Made by a program: the position numbers and the translations under genes. A DNA stretch of 64,000 bases. Source: Candidatus Obscuribacter sp. (GTDB lineage Bacteria; Cyanobacteriota; Vampirovibrionia; Obscuribacterales; Obscuribacteraceae). The notes beneath the pieces were generated by a model, which made no database searches, was not told the origin of the DNA, and was given only the letters and a program-made list of their open reading frames with translations. Each line of letters begins with the position of its first letter. Position 1 is the first letter of the stretch. The stretch is from positions 992,001 through 1,056,000 of the forward strand of contig JADJQZ010000001.1 in assembly GCA_016712465.1 (NCBI GenBank), written 5' to 3'. Below, one piece after another: positions 25,261-32,805 of this stretch.

Positions 25261-27405
25261 AACGTCACTTCCTATTCTTTCGATGGGCATGATCGCCCTG
25301 AGAAAACTATTTACCCGGATGCGACTTTCGAGCAGGTAACCAGCCGCGACGGTAACAGTAATCCTCTGACTGTGGTGACTCGCTCTGGGGCGACTGTTAC
25401 CCTGACCTTTGATGAGTTGAACCGCGTTAAAACGAAGACGCCTAGCGGTCAGCCGACGGTCACAACCGTCTACGACATCGCTGGCCGGGTAGTGACAGTC
25501 AGCACTCCAGTGGTTGCTGGAGATCCAAGCTCTGGAACCTTCACCAACTTCTATGACACCGCCGGGCGCTTCTACAGGGAGCAATACCCAGATGGCTTGT
25601 CTGTTACCCATCAGCTTGATGCCAATGGAAACCTCACCAGGACGATCTATCCCGATGGTTACTTCATTGATCGAGTCTTCGATCAATTGAACCGACTCAC
25701 CGACATCAAGTTAAACGGCGCGGGGACCAGTTCTCTCCAGTTCCAGTACGATGCGCTTTCTCGGCGCACCAAGCTCATTTATGAGAATGGCTGCTCAACC
25801 GGCTATGGCTTTGAGCAGGACAATGACCTGAATGGGCTGCTGCATAACTTTGTTGGCTCCAATGTCAACTTCAGCTATGCCTTCGATACCGTTGGGCAGA
25901 TGCTTTCACAGAGGACTTCAGATCCGGCGAACTTCCGCTGGACCCCTGGTGCTCCCGGCACGGTCTCTTATGGCACGGCTAATAACATCAATCAGTACCC
26001 AACTGTTGGTGGCATTGGCTTCAGCTATAGCACCGATGGAAACCTCACCAATGACGGTGTCTTTAAATACGAGTTCAACTCCGAGCGGATGATGACTCGT
26101 GTTCGGGACGCCGGCACCAACGCCATTGTTGCCGATTATCTTTATGACCCTGCTCTGCGGCAGCGTCAGAAGAATGTCGGAGGCACCAAGACCAATTTCT
26201 ATTACTCTGGCTGGCAACGGCTGGCAGACTATGACGGAACCGCAAACACGCTCCAGCAGCGCTTTGTTTATGGTTCTGGACTCGATGAAGTCTTGATTCA
26301 GATTAGTAGTGGAGGGACAAAAACTTATTTCCATGGAAATCATCAGGGTTCTGTGATCGCCACAACTGATGCTTCCGGTGCTGTCTTGAACCGCTTCAAG
26401 TACAGCCCCTATGGTGAATCTCCCAGTATGAGCGGTACTAGTCACGGTTATACCGGTCAGCGGTATGACAGCGAGACTGGACTCTACTATTACAAGATGC
26501 GTCAGTACTCGCCGAAGTTGGGGCGGTTCTTACAGGCTGATCCTGTTGGTTATGGCGCTGGTCTCAATATGTACGCCTATGGTGGGAACAACCCCACAGC
26601 CGGTTCAGACCCGATGGGCTTAACCTTTGGTGCTACTTGGGGATCTGCCGTTTATCAAGCCTATCTTCAGGGGCAGGGTATCATTCCTCCTCCGGGCGAT
26701 TATGTGGCACCGCCTTCTGGGGCTACTAACTCTGCCTCTTCTAGCTCTCCTGCCTTTGGGGCTGGTTCAGCGTCTTCTAGTGCAAAGACTGCAGCTCCAG
26801 CTTTCGCTGCTTCTGGTTTTGCTTATGATCTCTTAACTCAGACTCAACACCTGAATCAATCAGCCGTTCCACCAATATTGTGGGATGATCCAACTACGAC
26901 AGCCGAACTTTCATTTCGGACTGCCGAGCTGGTCGAACCTCGCACCTATGTAAATGGAGATATCTCCAGTCTCCAGGCTGCTAAGAACAGAGTCGTTGCG
27001 GATGCAACATCTGTTCTTTTGAGACCTTCTTATGGATTCTTTACTTCCATCGCAAACGGTCAAATGCACTTTGGTACCGATTTCGTTTTAACGACCAAAA
27101 TGTATCCGAATTTGGTGTATATTGGAAACTTCAAGTATTGGATACCAGGCCGAGACGAGCCCCCGCCTGATCATCCTGCTGTCTGGACGCGTCGCGAGGT
27201 TTTTGACAAGAACCATGTGCTCCAGATGGTTTTCTGGCGCGATATTTGGCTAAGACTGAACGTGATTGACCCCCCCGCTGCGGATGGTACTTACATAGGT
27301 TCCGTCCCTTCATCTGGACAGCTCGCCCAGAGCCTCAATGTTCTCGGCTACTATGATTTCCAAGTTTCGTTCGGTGGGGCTGCATTCGCACAAAGAACTC
27401 TTTAG
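25261..27405 (+). CDS. 5'-truncated RHS protein, tip variant 1
   Basis: The open frame begins at the element boundary and has no start of its own; the first in-frame ATG/GTG-type codon is near 25372. YD repeats (RSGATVTLTFDELNRVKTKT, GRFYREQYPDG and others) lead to the RHS core GYTGQRYDSETGLYYYKMRQYSPKLGRFLQADPVGY. A variable tip of about 260 residues follows. The tip begins TFGATWGSAVYQ, has a Ser/Ala-rich linker and a C-terminal domain (about the last 150 residues) that I cannot assign. The core is nearly identical to that of the RHS gene at 41691, while the tip is unrelated. It is likely a silent or displaced cassette. A terminator lies at 27418-27443. Confidence 0.85.
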   Translation, partial: NVTSYSFDGHDRPEKTIYPDATFEQVTSRDGNSNPLTVVTRSGATVTLTFDELNRVKTKTPSGQPTVTTVYDIAGRVVTVSTPVVAGDPSSGTFTNFYDTAGRFYREQYPDGLSVTHQLDANGNLTRTIYPDGYFIDRVFDQLNRLTDIKLNGAGTSSLQFQYDALSRRTKLIYENGCSTGYGFEQDNDLNGLLHNFVGSNVNFSYAFDTVGQMLSQRTSDPANFRWTPGAPGTVSYGTANNINQYPTVGGIGFSYSTDGNLTNDGVFKYEFNSERMMTRVRDAGTNAIVADYLYDPALRQRQKNVGGTKTNFYYSGWQRLADYDGTANTLQQRFVYGSGLDEVLIQISSGGTKTYFHGNHQGSVIATTDASGAVLNRFKYSPYGESPSMSGTSHGYTGQRYDSETGLYYYKMRQYSPKLGRFLQADPVGYGAGLNMYAYGGNNPTAGSDPMGLTFGATWGSAVYQAYLQGQGIIPPPGDYVAPPSGATNSASSSSPAFGAGSASSSAKTAAPAFAASGFAYDLLTQTQHLNQSAVPPILWDDPTTTAELSFRTAELVEPRTYVNGDISSLQAAKNRVVADATSVLLRPSYGFFTSIANGQMHFGTDFVLTTKMYPNLVYIGNFKYWIPGRDEPPPDHPAVWTRREVFDKNHVLQMVFWRDIWLRLNVIDPPAADGTYIGSVPSSGQLAQSLNVLGYYDFQVSFGGAAFAQRTL

Positions 27406-27410
27406 TTCGT

Positions 27411-27974
27411 TCATATCAAGGGTAGGCATACTTGCCTACCCTTCAGCACATTGATCAGGAATTCCCGAGTTTTTTCATCATTTTTGTTGGAGCGCCAATA
27501 ATGCATTAGTGAGTCGATACCATCTCTCATCCTGTTTTGTCCAAGATAACAAATTCCCCTCCGGTAACCGAATTTTGGATCAATGGAAAGCCAGTGGAGC
27601 GCGTTCTTCGAATCGATTATTTTTCCAGCCTTTTGGTAGTCTCTTAGGTTGCACAACCTTCTGAACTCTTTATATTCGGCCTCAAGCGTTGCTCCTTCAA
27701 TACCACTCGGACGAGCGATTGTGTATTCCTCGTCAAGTGTATTTTTAACTGGTTCACATGGAATCGAAAGCAGTCCGTATTTAGCCACGTACTTACCAGG
27801 CGTTAATTCGTAAAGAAAGAGCTCTGTGAAATCGTCCGTTGCTATCCTGATAAAGAAACCATTCTCTGGTTGCTTTGTGTCATGCTCGTTTGTTGCACCA
27901 ATTAATACAAACCAAGCCAGAATCAGCACCCCTGAAACAGTGGCACGTGAACGAAAGGTCGGGTCCTTCATCAT
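27411..27974 (-). CDS. Small exported/membrane protein convergent with RHS 1
   Basis: A 187-residue protein with an N-terminal hydrophobic segment (VSGVLILAWFVLIGA) that serves as signal or anchor. A beta-rich part follows (GFFIRIATDDFTELFLYELT, PGKYVAKYGLLSIPC) and then a helical C-terminus (YEFRRLCNLRDYQKAGKII). No family is recognised. It is convergent with the RHS gene, and its last codons lie in the shared terminator hairpin. It could protect against the RHS tip, but immunity genes are usually co-directional, so this is only a guess. Confidence 0.6.
   Translation of the reverse strand: MMKDPTFRSRATVSGVLILAWFVLIGATNEHDTKQPENGFFIRIATDDFTELFLYELTPGKYVAKYGLLSIPCEPVKNTLDEEYTIARPSGIEGATLEAEYKEFRRLCNLRDYQKAGKIIDSKNALHWLSIDPKFGYRRGICYLGQNRMRDGIDSLMHYWRSNKNDEKTREFLINVLKGRQVCLPLI
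27418..27443. terminator. Bidirectional terminator between RHS 1 and the convergent gene
   Basis: AAGGGTAGGCA (27418-27428) is perfectly inverted as TGCCTACCCTT (27433-27443) with a four-base loop. It lies 12 bases beyond the RHS stop and inside the last codons of the minus-strand gene. Confidence 0.6.
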
Positions 27975-28189
27975 TTACCAAAGCTCCATCTTTGCAACCA
28001 GCTTCCTATATTATAACCTGATGTGAATATATCTGTTTTGGCTTGACTAAACCAGCATTAGAACCAGGTATCAATCCACAGTGCTCTTGTTTTGGCTAAA
28101 CTGAGCAGACTTTTTCGCAATTCGCTGCACCGCAAACCCATGAAGCTGCCAGATTGTTTACGATCCGACAACGCACACTATGCTTTATC

Positions 28190-28436
28190 GCCTCGGCTCG
28201 TAGGCTGAAACGCCGACCAGCTCAACCTTTTGGGAGTCGTATTTATCACCGCCCCCTGGCTGTGGTCTCTACGGCTCCCTCTTTTTTTGATCTTGTTTTT
28301 CCTCTACTATACTGTGCCGCAAAGCTGCCCCAACCCCGCATTATCAGCCCCTTTAGCAGCGCCGCTGCTCAGTTCGAAATGGTCAGCGCCGATCCGCCGG
28401 CTCCATACAATGAGACCGCCCAGAATGAACTGAGGT
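28190..28436. repeat. Dispersed intergenic composite repeat, copy 1
   Basis: Starts around CGTAGGCTGAAACGCCGACC, continues through TTTGGGAGTCGTATTTATCA and the CGCCCCC...CTACGGCTCCCTC segment, then a ...GAAATGGTC... segment, and ends at GACCGCCCAGAATGAACTG. The same order recurs near 30.7, 37.9 and 44.1 kb, with the last part also at 38.9 and 50.3 kb. It contains no gene. Each copy follows a module with an RHS gene or RHS remnant, so it may mark the boundary of an exchangeable cassette. Confidence 0.65.
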
Positions 28437-28470
28437 TTCATTGTTGCCTCGCAGTCCCAAAAGATGCAAT

Positions 28471-28955
28471 TCAAGTTCTAGTCTCCTTCTTATCATTCAA
28501 TCCCGCTTTGACAGCAGAAGAAGTACCGGCAGAACTAGGCATCATGCTGATTTTGGTGCCTTGCTCGAAGTTGAAAAGCCGAACAGGAGAGGACATGGAA
28601 ACTTGCTTTTCTTCAAGCTCCTTGACCTTTTGAGCAAGCGCGATAGTGAAGTCATGTCGCTTGCCGAGGAACTCAGAGCAAGTCGCAAGGCAACCGGAGA
28701 GGATGCTTTTAGCTTCGGCGAGCTCGCCGTTTTGAATGTGACAGGAGGCGAGCTTCTGGCCCAGGGTAATGGAATCGAGGCTGGGAGTTTGGTTATCACC
28801 GTTGGCGAGAGTGTAAGCGCATTTGAATTCGGTAAGAGCTTCATTCAGGCGGCCTTGAGCCAAGAGGATGTCACCGAAGTGTTCAACAGTGGAGATGAGG
28901 CGAGAGTCGTCCGGGGGGAAAGTGTAGGCGCAATCAAGAGCGTGGCGAATGAGAA
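28471..28955 (-). pseudogene. Truncated copy of the TPR gene at 38127-38693
   Basis: About 160 codons are nearly identical to the C-terminal part of the intact TPR gene at 38127 (LIRHALDCAYTFPPDD, LISTVEHFGDILLAQGRLNE, ending KAGLNDKKETRT). The similarity stops at about 28955, where the N-terminal 27 codons are replaced by the tail of an RHS-type gene on the opposite strand. The minus frame stays open by chance to 29235, but the added part is not TPR-like. Confidence 0.75.
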
Positions 28956-29166
28956 TCTTCCTGGAACAAACTCCAACAACTACGTCCGATACCTTCTTGA
29001 TTCTGTTGGCTATCGAGGTGATTTGTCCACGCTCAGTGGATCTGCTCCTGGGCTTAATGAATCCATTCGCAATAATGGGCAAAGAAACGACTCTATTGAC
29101 CACTATGGACAATGGGAAGACACAGCCTATCGGTTGAGAGAGTACGTCAATGACGCTCGTGGCTAG
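28956..29166 (+). pseudogene. Orphan C-terminal fragment of an RHS-type toxin
   Basis: The plus-strand frame from the breakpoint reads PGTNSNNYVRYLLDSVGYRG and ends in a stop at 29166, followed by a strong terminator. A GxNSNxxVxxLL pattern is common in C-terminal domains of polymorphic RHS-type toxins that look like small hydrolases; that link is family knowledge and only partial here. No upstream part exists in the window. It is read as a displaced toxin tip. Confidence 0.5.
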
Positions 29167-29205
29167 CACCTGATTCTTGTGATTACCATTTAGGTATCTA
29201 GTGAA

Positions 29206-29238
29206 GAGGGCGGCTGCATGCAGACGCCCTCTCATTTT
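29206..29238 (+). terminator. Intrinsic terminator after the orphan RHS tip
   Basis: GAGGGCG (29206-29212) is inverted as CGCCCTC (29225-29231), the loop itself being partly palindromic (GCTGCATGCAG), and TCATTTT follows. It fits the end of the plus-strand fragment at 28956-29166. Confidence 0.65.
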
Positions 29239-29287
29239 CTGGAACTAACTATCTTGAGTGGATCATATCGTTCGCTTTGAAAGTGGT

Positions 29288-30399
29288 TCAATTCGCTCGG
29301 AATTGAACCACTTCAGCTGTATCTCTATGGCCGCTCGCAGAATCGGCTATGGGGCTCGCTTGTATGTATACTCCGCCATCTATAACATACTGTCCACCAC
29401 TGAGCCTCTCTGCGCAATCCTCAATTACTTCTGTTAACTTCGGTTCTCCTTTTTTCGCTGATACCCTTGCTGCACGACCAAAGTGTCTCCCTGTCTTTAG
29501 AGATCCAGCTTGAACAAACCGTCCCGACGTTAACTCATAACGGAATATTCTATCTGAAGAAAATCCCGTCAATGTCAGTGGTAGTCCCCCCAAATAATAG
29601 GGTTTCCTTCTAAATCCTTACAGATTGTAGTATCAACGAGACCTACCGGTAATTTAGCTGGCACTGAAATTATTTTGTTGTTTTGAACGTCAATAATTTC
29701 TGCTGAATCGGTAGCATGTGTCGGTCCTGAGTCCGACATGGCCAGACCTCCTACACAAAATACTGTTTTGTTTGGCAACAAAACAGCGCTATGGTAAGCC
29801 CTTCCCTGGAACATCTTGAACTGTTTCTCAATTGAATCCGTTGTCGAGTTGTAGACTACTGCACGTGATAAGTACAGCCAACCGCTAGCATCATCATCAT
29901 TCATTCCTCCTGTTATTAGAAATTTACCCTCCCCCAAATTAACTGCGGAACATCCAACCGGCCATACCTTTTTCGAAACTTTTTCCCAGTCCTTTGTAAG
30001 CCTCAGTCGCTCCATCGACTTTGCCATTACGGGGCTTCCGTTGACAATTATATGGTCGTATCCCTGAAATTCAATCGAAGCCAATACCGTTTTACTCTTT
30101 CGAGTTTTTGGGTTCCAGAAGAGAATCTTCTCCGAGGCTTTGCTGGTTCCGTCCTGTAGCGCAGCTCTAAAACGCTTATATTGAGAGCTGGTAAAGAAAC
30201 ACACTTGACCATCTTCTAATTCAAAGAATAAGCCACCGCAAGCATATGTATGCGGAGCACAGTAGCTACCTGCTGGCCACTCACTTCTAGGGGAGCGTGC
30301 GTGTTTTATCACCTGCACAGTTTCGAATCCTGGCTTGGCCTCAGCGCTAACACAAACACCGAGCAAACCTAAAACAATAATCAATTGCGAGTTTTTCAT
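29288..30399 (-). pseudogene. Secreted Kelch-like propeller protein with a frameshift in a G tract
   Basis: From ATG 30399 the frame encodes a signal peptide (MKNSQLIIVLGLLGVCVSAEA). Kelch-type blades follow: YACGGLFFELEDGQVCF, KFLITGGMNDDDASGWLYLS and FCVGGLAMSDSG. The frame stops early at 29575, just after IIWGDYH. A second minus frame (29288-29593) continues with GGLPLTLTGFSSDRIFRYEL, TSGRFVQAGSLKTGRHFG and a last blade. The junction is a run of six G at about 29584-29589; seven G would join the frames as WGGLPL. Either the gene is decayed, phase-variable at this tract, or there is a sequencing indel. Confidence 0.65.
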
Positions 30400-30654
30400 G
30401 CCTTTAACCTAACATTCAGAATTGATTCTCACAAAAGAGAAACAACAGTTTGTGAACTGATCTCGTGGAGTTGATTTTCCATTACCAAGACCTAGCCTTC
30501 AAGATAAGTTTTGATTACACTTCCGAGTAATAGTAATTCCTGATTATGGTCACGCGGTCTGACTGGGTAGTTGCGACTCGCTACTTCCCCTATGACTGCA
30601 ACTTACTGAAGTTTCAACAGTGTCCGATAACCCTGTCTATATCCCCCTCCGAAA
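30400..30654. other. Interval with no recognised feature
   Basis: Short A/T-rich intergenic stretch upstream of the Kelch-like gene. I see no gene. It may hold that gene's promoter, but no convincing -35/-10 pair was identified. Confidence 0.3.
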
Positions 30655-31025
30655 ATTCGTAGGCTGAAACGCCGACCAGCTCACCCTTTAGGGAGTCGTA
30701 ATTATCACCGCCCCCAGGCTGTGCTCTTTACGGCTCCAATTTTTTTCTGCTTTTTTACCTTGTACTAGACCATGTCGCAAGCGGACTTAAACCCGTATTG
30801 CCAGCCGCCTTCCAAGCCTCCTTCCAAGCCTCCTGGGCTGTATTGAAATGGTCGTCAACAATCCGCCGGCAGCAACAAAAGGACCGCCCAGAATAAACTG
30901 CGGCGGTCTTTAAGCTATCGTCTGACAGTCCGCTTGCGAGGACTCGATATTTCTACTGCGTCAGTCAGTTTCGGCAGGTAGCGGGCGAGTTGCTACAGTT
31001 TCGGGTCTGCGCAGACCTGGCGTTT
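30655..31025. repeat. Dispersed composite repeat, copy 2, cut by an integrase element
   Basis: Contains the same parts as copy 1 and continues past the hairpin GACCGCC/GGCGGTC (30882-30888 and 30902-30908) into a longer segment with the palindrome GGTCTGCGCAGACC. It stops after GACCTGGCGTTT exactly where element copy 2 begins. In the uninterrupted copies near 39.0 and 44.7 kb the next bases are CCACAATGCCCC, so this is a clear insertion breakpoint in a GP88 leader cassette. Confidence 0.75.
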
Positions 31026-31173
31026 GTACAGGAACCCTCATGAGTGTGAGCTGGTCTGGGTTGTGCGACTTGTGTAGTCGCATATGTAGACGCGCGTTGG
31101 TGATGTTCTGCGCTCTTGCATTTTTGAGGTGCCGCAGGCGCAAGAGTCTGAGAGTTTTCTACAGGTGCAGGTG

Positions 31174-31214
31174 TAGACATTTTGTAGGCAGAAGATCTGT
31201 CTACAAAATGTCTA
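31174..31214 (-). terminator. Perfect 14-bp hairpin at the integrase stop codon
   Basis: TAGACATTTTGTAG (31174-31187) is inverted as CTACAAAATGTCTA (31201-31214) and overlaps the integrase stop codon at 31201-31203. It could be a terminator or a recombinase-binding site. In copies 1 and 3 the second arm is changed to CTACAAGATCTCTA, so pairing is weaker there. Confidence 0.45.
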
Positions 31215-32496
31215 AGCCGCCGAGTGGTATGAGCAACTGAGTGGCTTCGGTCAATGGTTTCTCGCCATCGAGCGGCAAGGAGAGTGTTTTTGTGTCGGTG
31301 ATTCTGAGCTGTTCGAGAAAGGCATCAGTGATGCGCACCATATGCTTGCGGAGGCGTTCGATGTCTAGAATTAGATAGTGACCGGTGGTGTCACTCGAAA
31401 CGCTGTGGTTAACAAGGCGCTTTAGGGCGTAAGGAGGAACGTCCTGCTTTTCAGCCATGGTCAAGAAAGTGCGCCGGAGGTCGTGGAAAGTGAAGTGAAT
31501 AGAACTCTTCGCCGTTACCCGCTTAAGAAGTTCGTGGCTAGGGCTGAGATGTTTGTTTCTAAGTCGGCAAGATTGGAAGACCCATTCGGAATGGTTGCGG
31601 TAGACGTAGCGTTTTCTGAGAAGAGCAATAAGAAAGTCGGTGAGAGGCAATTGATGCTCGCGGTCAGATTTTGTTTGTGAGCGAGGTATGGTCAGAAGTT
31701 TGTTGTGGAAATCGACATAGGTCCACTTGAGCCGTCTGGCTTCGCCACAGCGCAGACCGGTGAGGAGGAGGAAGAGCAGGAAGTCGCGAGACACTTCGTG
31801 GGGAAGGGAACTGACCGCCAGGTACCAGTCTCTAAGCTTGTGGTCGGGAATGATTCCTCGGCGGGGATGGATGCGGTGCCAGGACCGATTGCGAGAGAGT
31901 CTGGAAACAGGATTCTCTTTGAGAAGAGGTTCGTCGTCATTACCGAATCTATCGGAGGCAAAATTGATTAGAGAGCCTAACTTTTTGAGGGCGTTGTTTG
32001 CACGACCGTGTCCAGGGGTGCCAAGCCTGTTAGGGCGAGAAGTTAGCTCTTGATGTCGTTGTTCGACCATGTCTTTGGTGATGGCTGTAATCGGTAGGTC
32101 GAGCCAGTCACTGAGATGAGAGTTGATGGAGTAGACATAGTTGCGACGGGTCTCGTCGCGTAGAGGCTTGATTTCGAGAAACTTCTGTAACACTTCACGC
32201 AGTGTGATGTCTCGAAGAGTGTTGATGCGCTTGCCGGTTCTGGGGTCGTTACCCTTAGCCAGCTCACCGAGCATAATGCAGGCATGCTTCTTGGCCGAGT
32301 CAAAAGAAATGTCGCTACATTTGCCGATGGTGATTCTGCGAGAAGCACCGGCAATTCGTCGTTCAAGAATGTATGACTTGCACTTTCTAGTGACTCGAAT
32401 TGCAAAACCTGGGACATCATCGTCACGATAGAAGCGTTGACCCGAAGTGGTTAGGTGGATTTCGTTTTCGACGAATTCTTTGGTGAGTTTTGCCAT
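31201..32496 (-). CDS. Tyrosine recombinase / integrase of the element (copy 2)
   Basis: 431 residues with the same domain order and catalytic set as copy 1: Arg249, Lys276, His338/Arg341, His364 and Tyr374. Differences from copy 1 include the substitutions LEQLRIT for IEQLGII, LPLDGE for LPLAGE, and EATQ for EVTQ near the C-terminus, beyond the catalytic tyrosine. The gene is intact, so this copy may also be active. The upstream 300 bases to the right terminus hold TGTAG-type motifs and no other gene. Confidence 0.93.
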   Translation of the reverse strand: MAKLTKEFVENEIHLTTSGQRFYRDDDVPGFAIRVTRKCKSYILERRIAGASRRITIGKCSDISFDSAKKHACIMLGELAKGNDPRTGKRINTLRDITLREVLQKFLEIKPLRDETRRNYVYSINSHLSDWLDLPITAITKDMVEQRHQELTSRPNRLGTPGHGRANNALKKLGSLINFASDRFGNDDEPLLKENPVSRLSRNRSWHRIHPRRGIIPDHKLRDWYLAVSSLPHEVSRDFLLFLLLTGLRCGEARRLKWTYVDFHNKLLTIPRSQTKSDREHQLPLTDFLIALLRKRYVYRNHSEWVFQSCRLRNKHLSPSHELLKRVTAKSSIHFTFHDLRRTFLTMAEKQDVPPYALKRLVNHSVSSDTTGHYLILDIERLRKHMVRITDAFLEQLRITDTKTLSLPLDGEKPLTEATQLLIPLGGLDIL

Positions 32497-32805
32497 AGGC
32501 AGGTGCTCCGCAGTTGAGAGTAGCAGTGATGATCGGATGCCAGAGTTAGGTTGCCGAGCCGACGTCAGCGCCCCAGTAATTTAAAAGACGGTGCGGAGGC
32601 GTAAAAAGTTCACTGCGATGGAAAATTATTTGTTGCTCGGTGCCTACACGGCATCTACAAAAGAACGAAGGTCGCTTTCCTGAAAGGTGCTGGTGACGGG
32701 GACTCTTGAGACTTGACCAGTGCTGAGGTTTCTGTGTAGGTATACACGCCTGCCTACACGGCTTTGAAGACGCCCATCAATAGGACAGTGTGAGGGTTCC
32801 TGTAC

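Larger units (their letters stand above)
31026..32805 (-). mobile_element. Integrase-only element, copy 2 (1780 bp)
   Basis: Perfect 15-bp terminal inverted repeats at 31026-31040 and 32791-32805. It carries an intact tyrosine recombinase on the minus strand. It differs from copies 1 and 3 at scattered bases, with a cluster in the integrase C-terminus. The left flank is the GP88-type leader repeat and the right flank is the 5' region of an RHS gene. No target-site duplication is visible because the two flanks come from different loci. Confidence 0.88.

Noticed and set aside
28441..28955. Plus-strand frame running through the truncated TPR gene into the orphan toxin tail
   Set aside because: The first part is antisense to a duplicated TPR gene and the same frame is open in the intact copy at 38097-38648. 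Only the part after 28955 is likely a real coding remnant.
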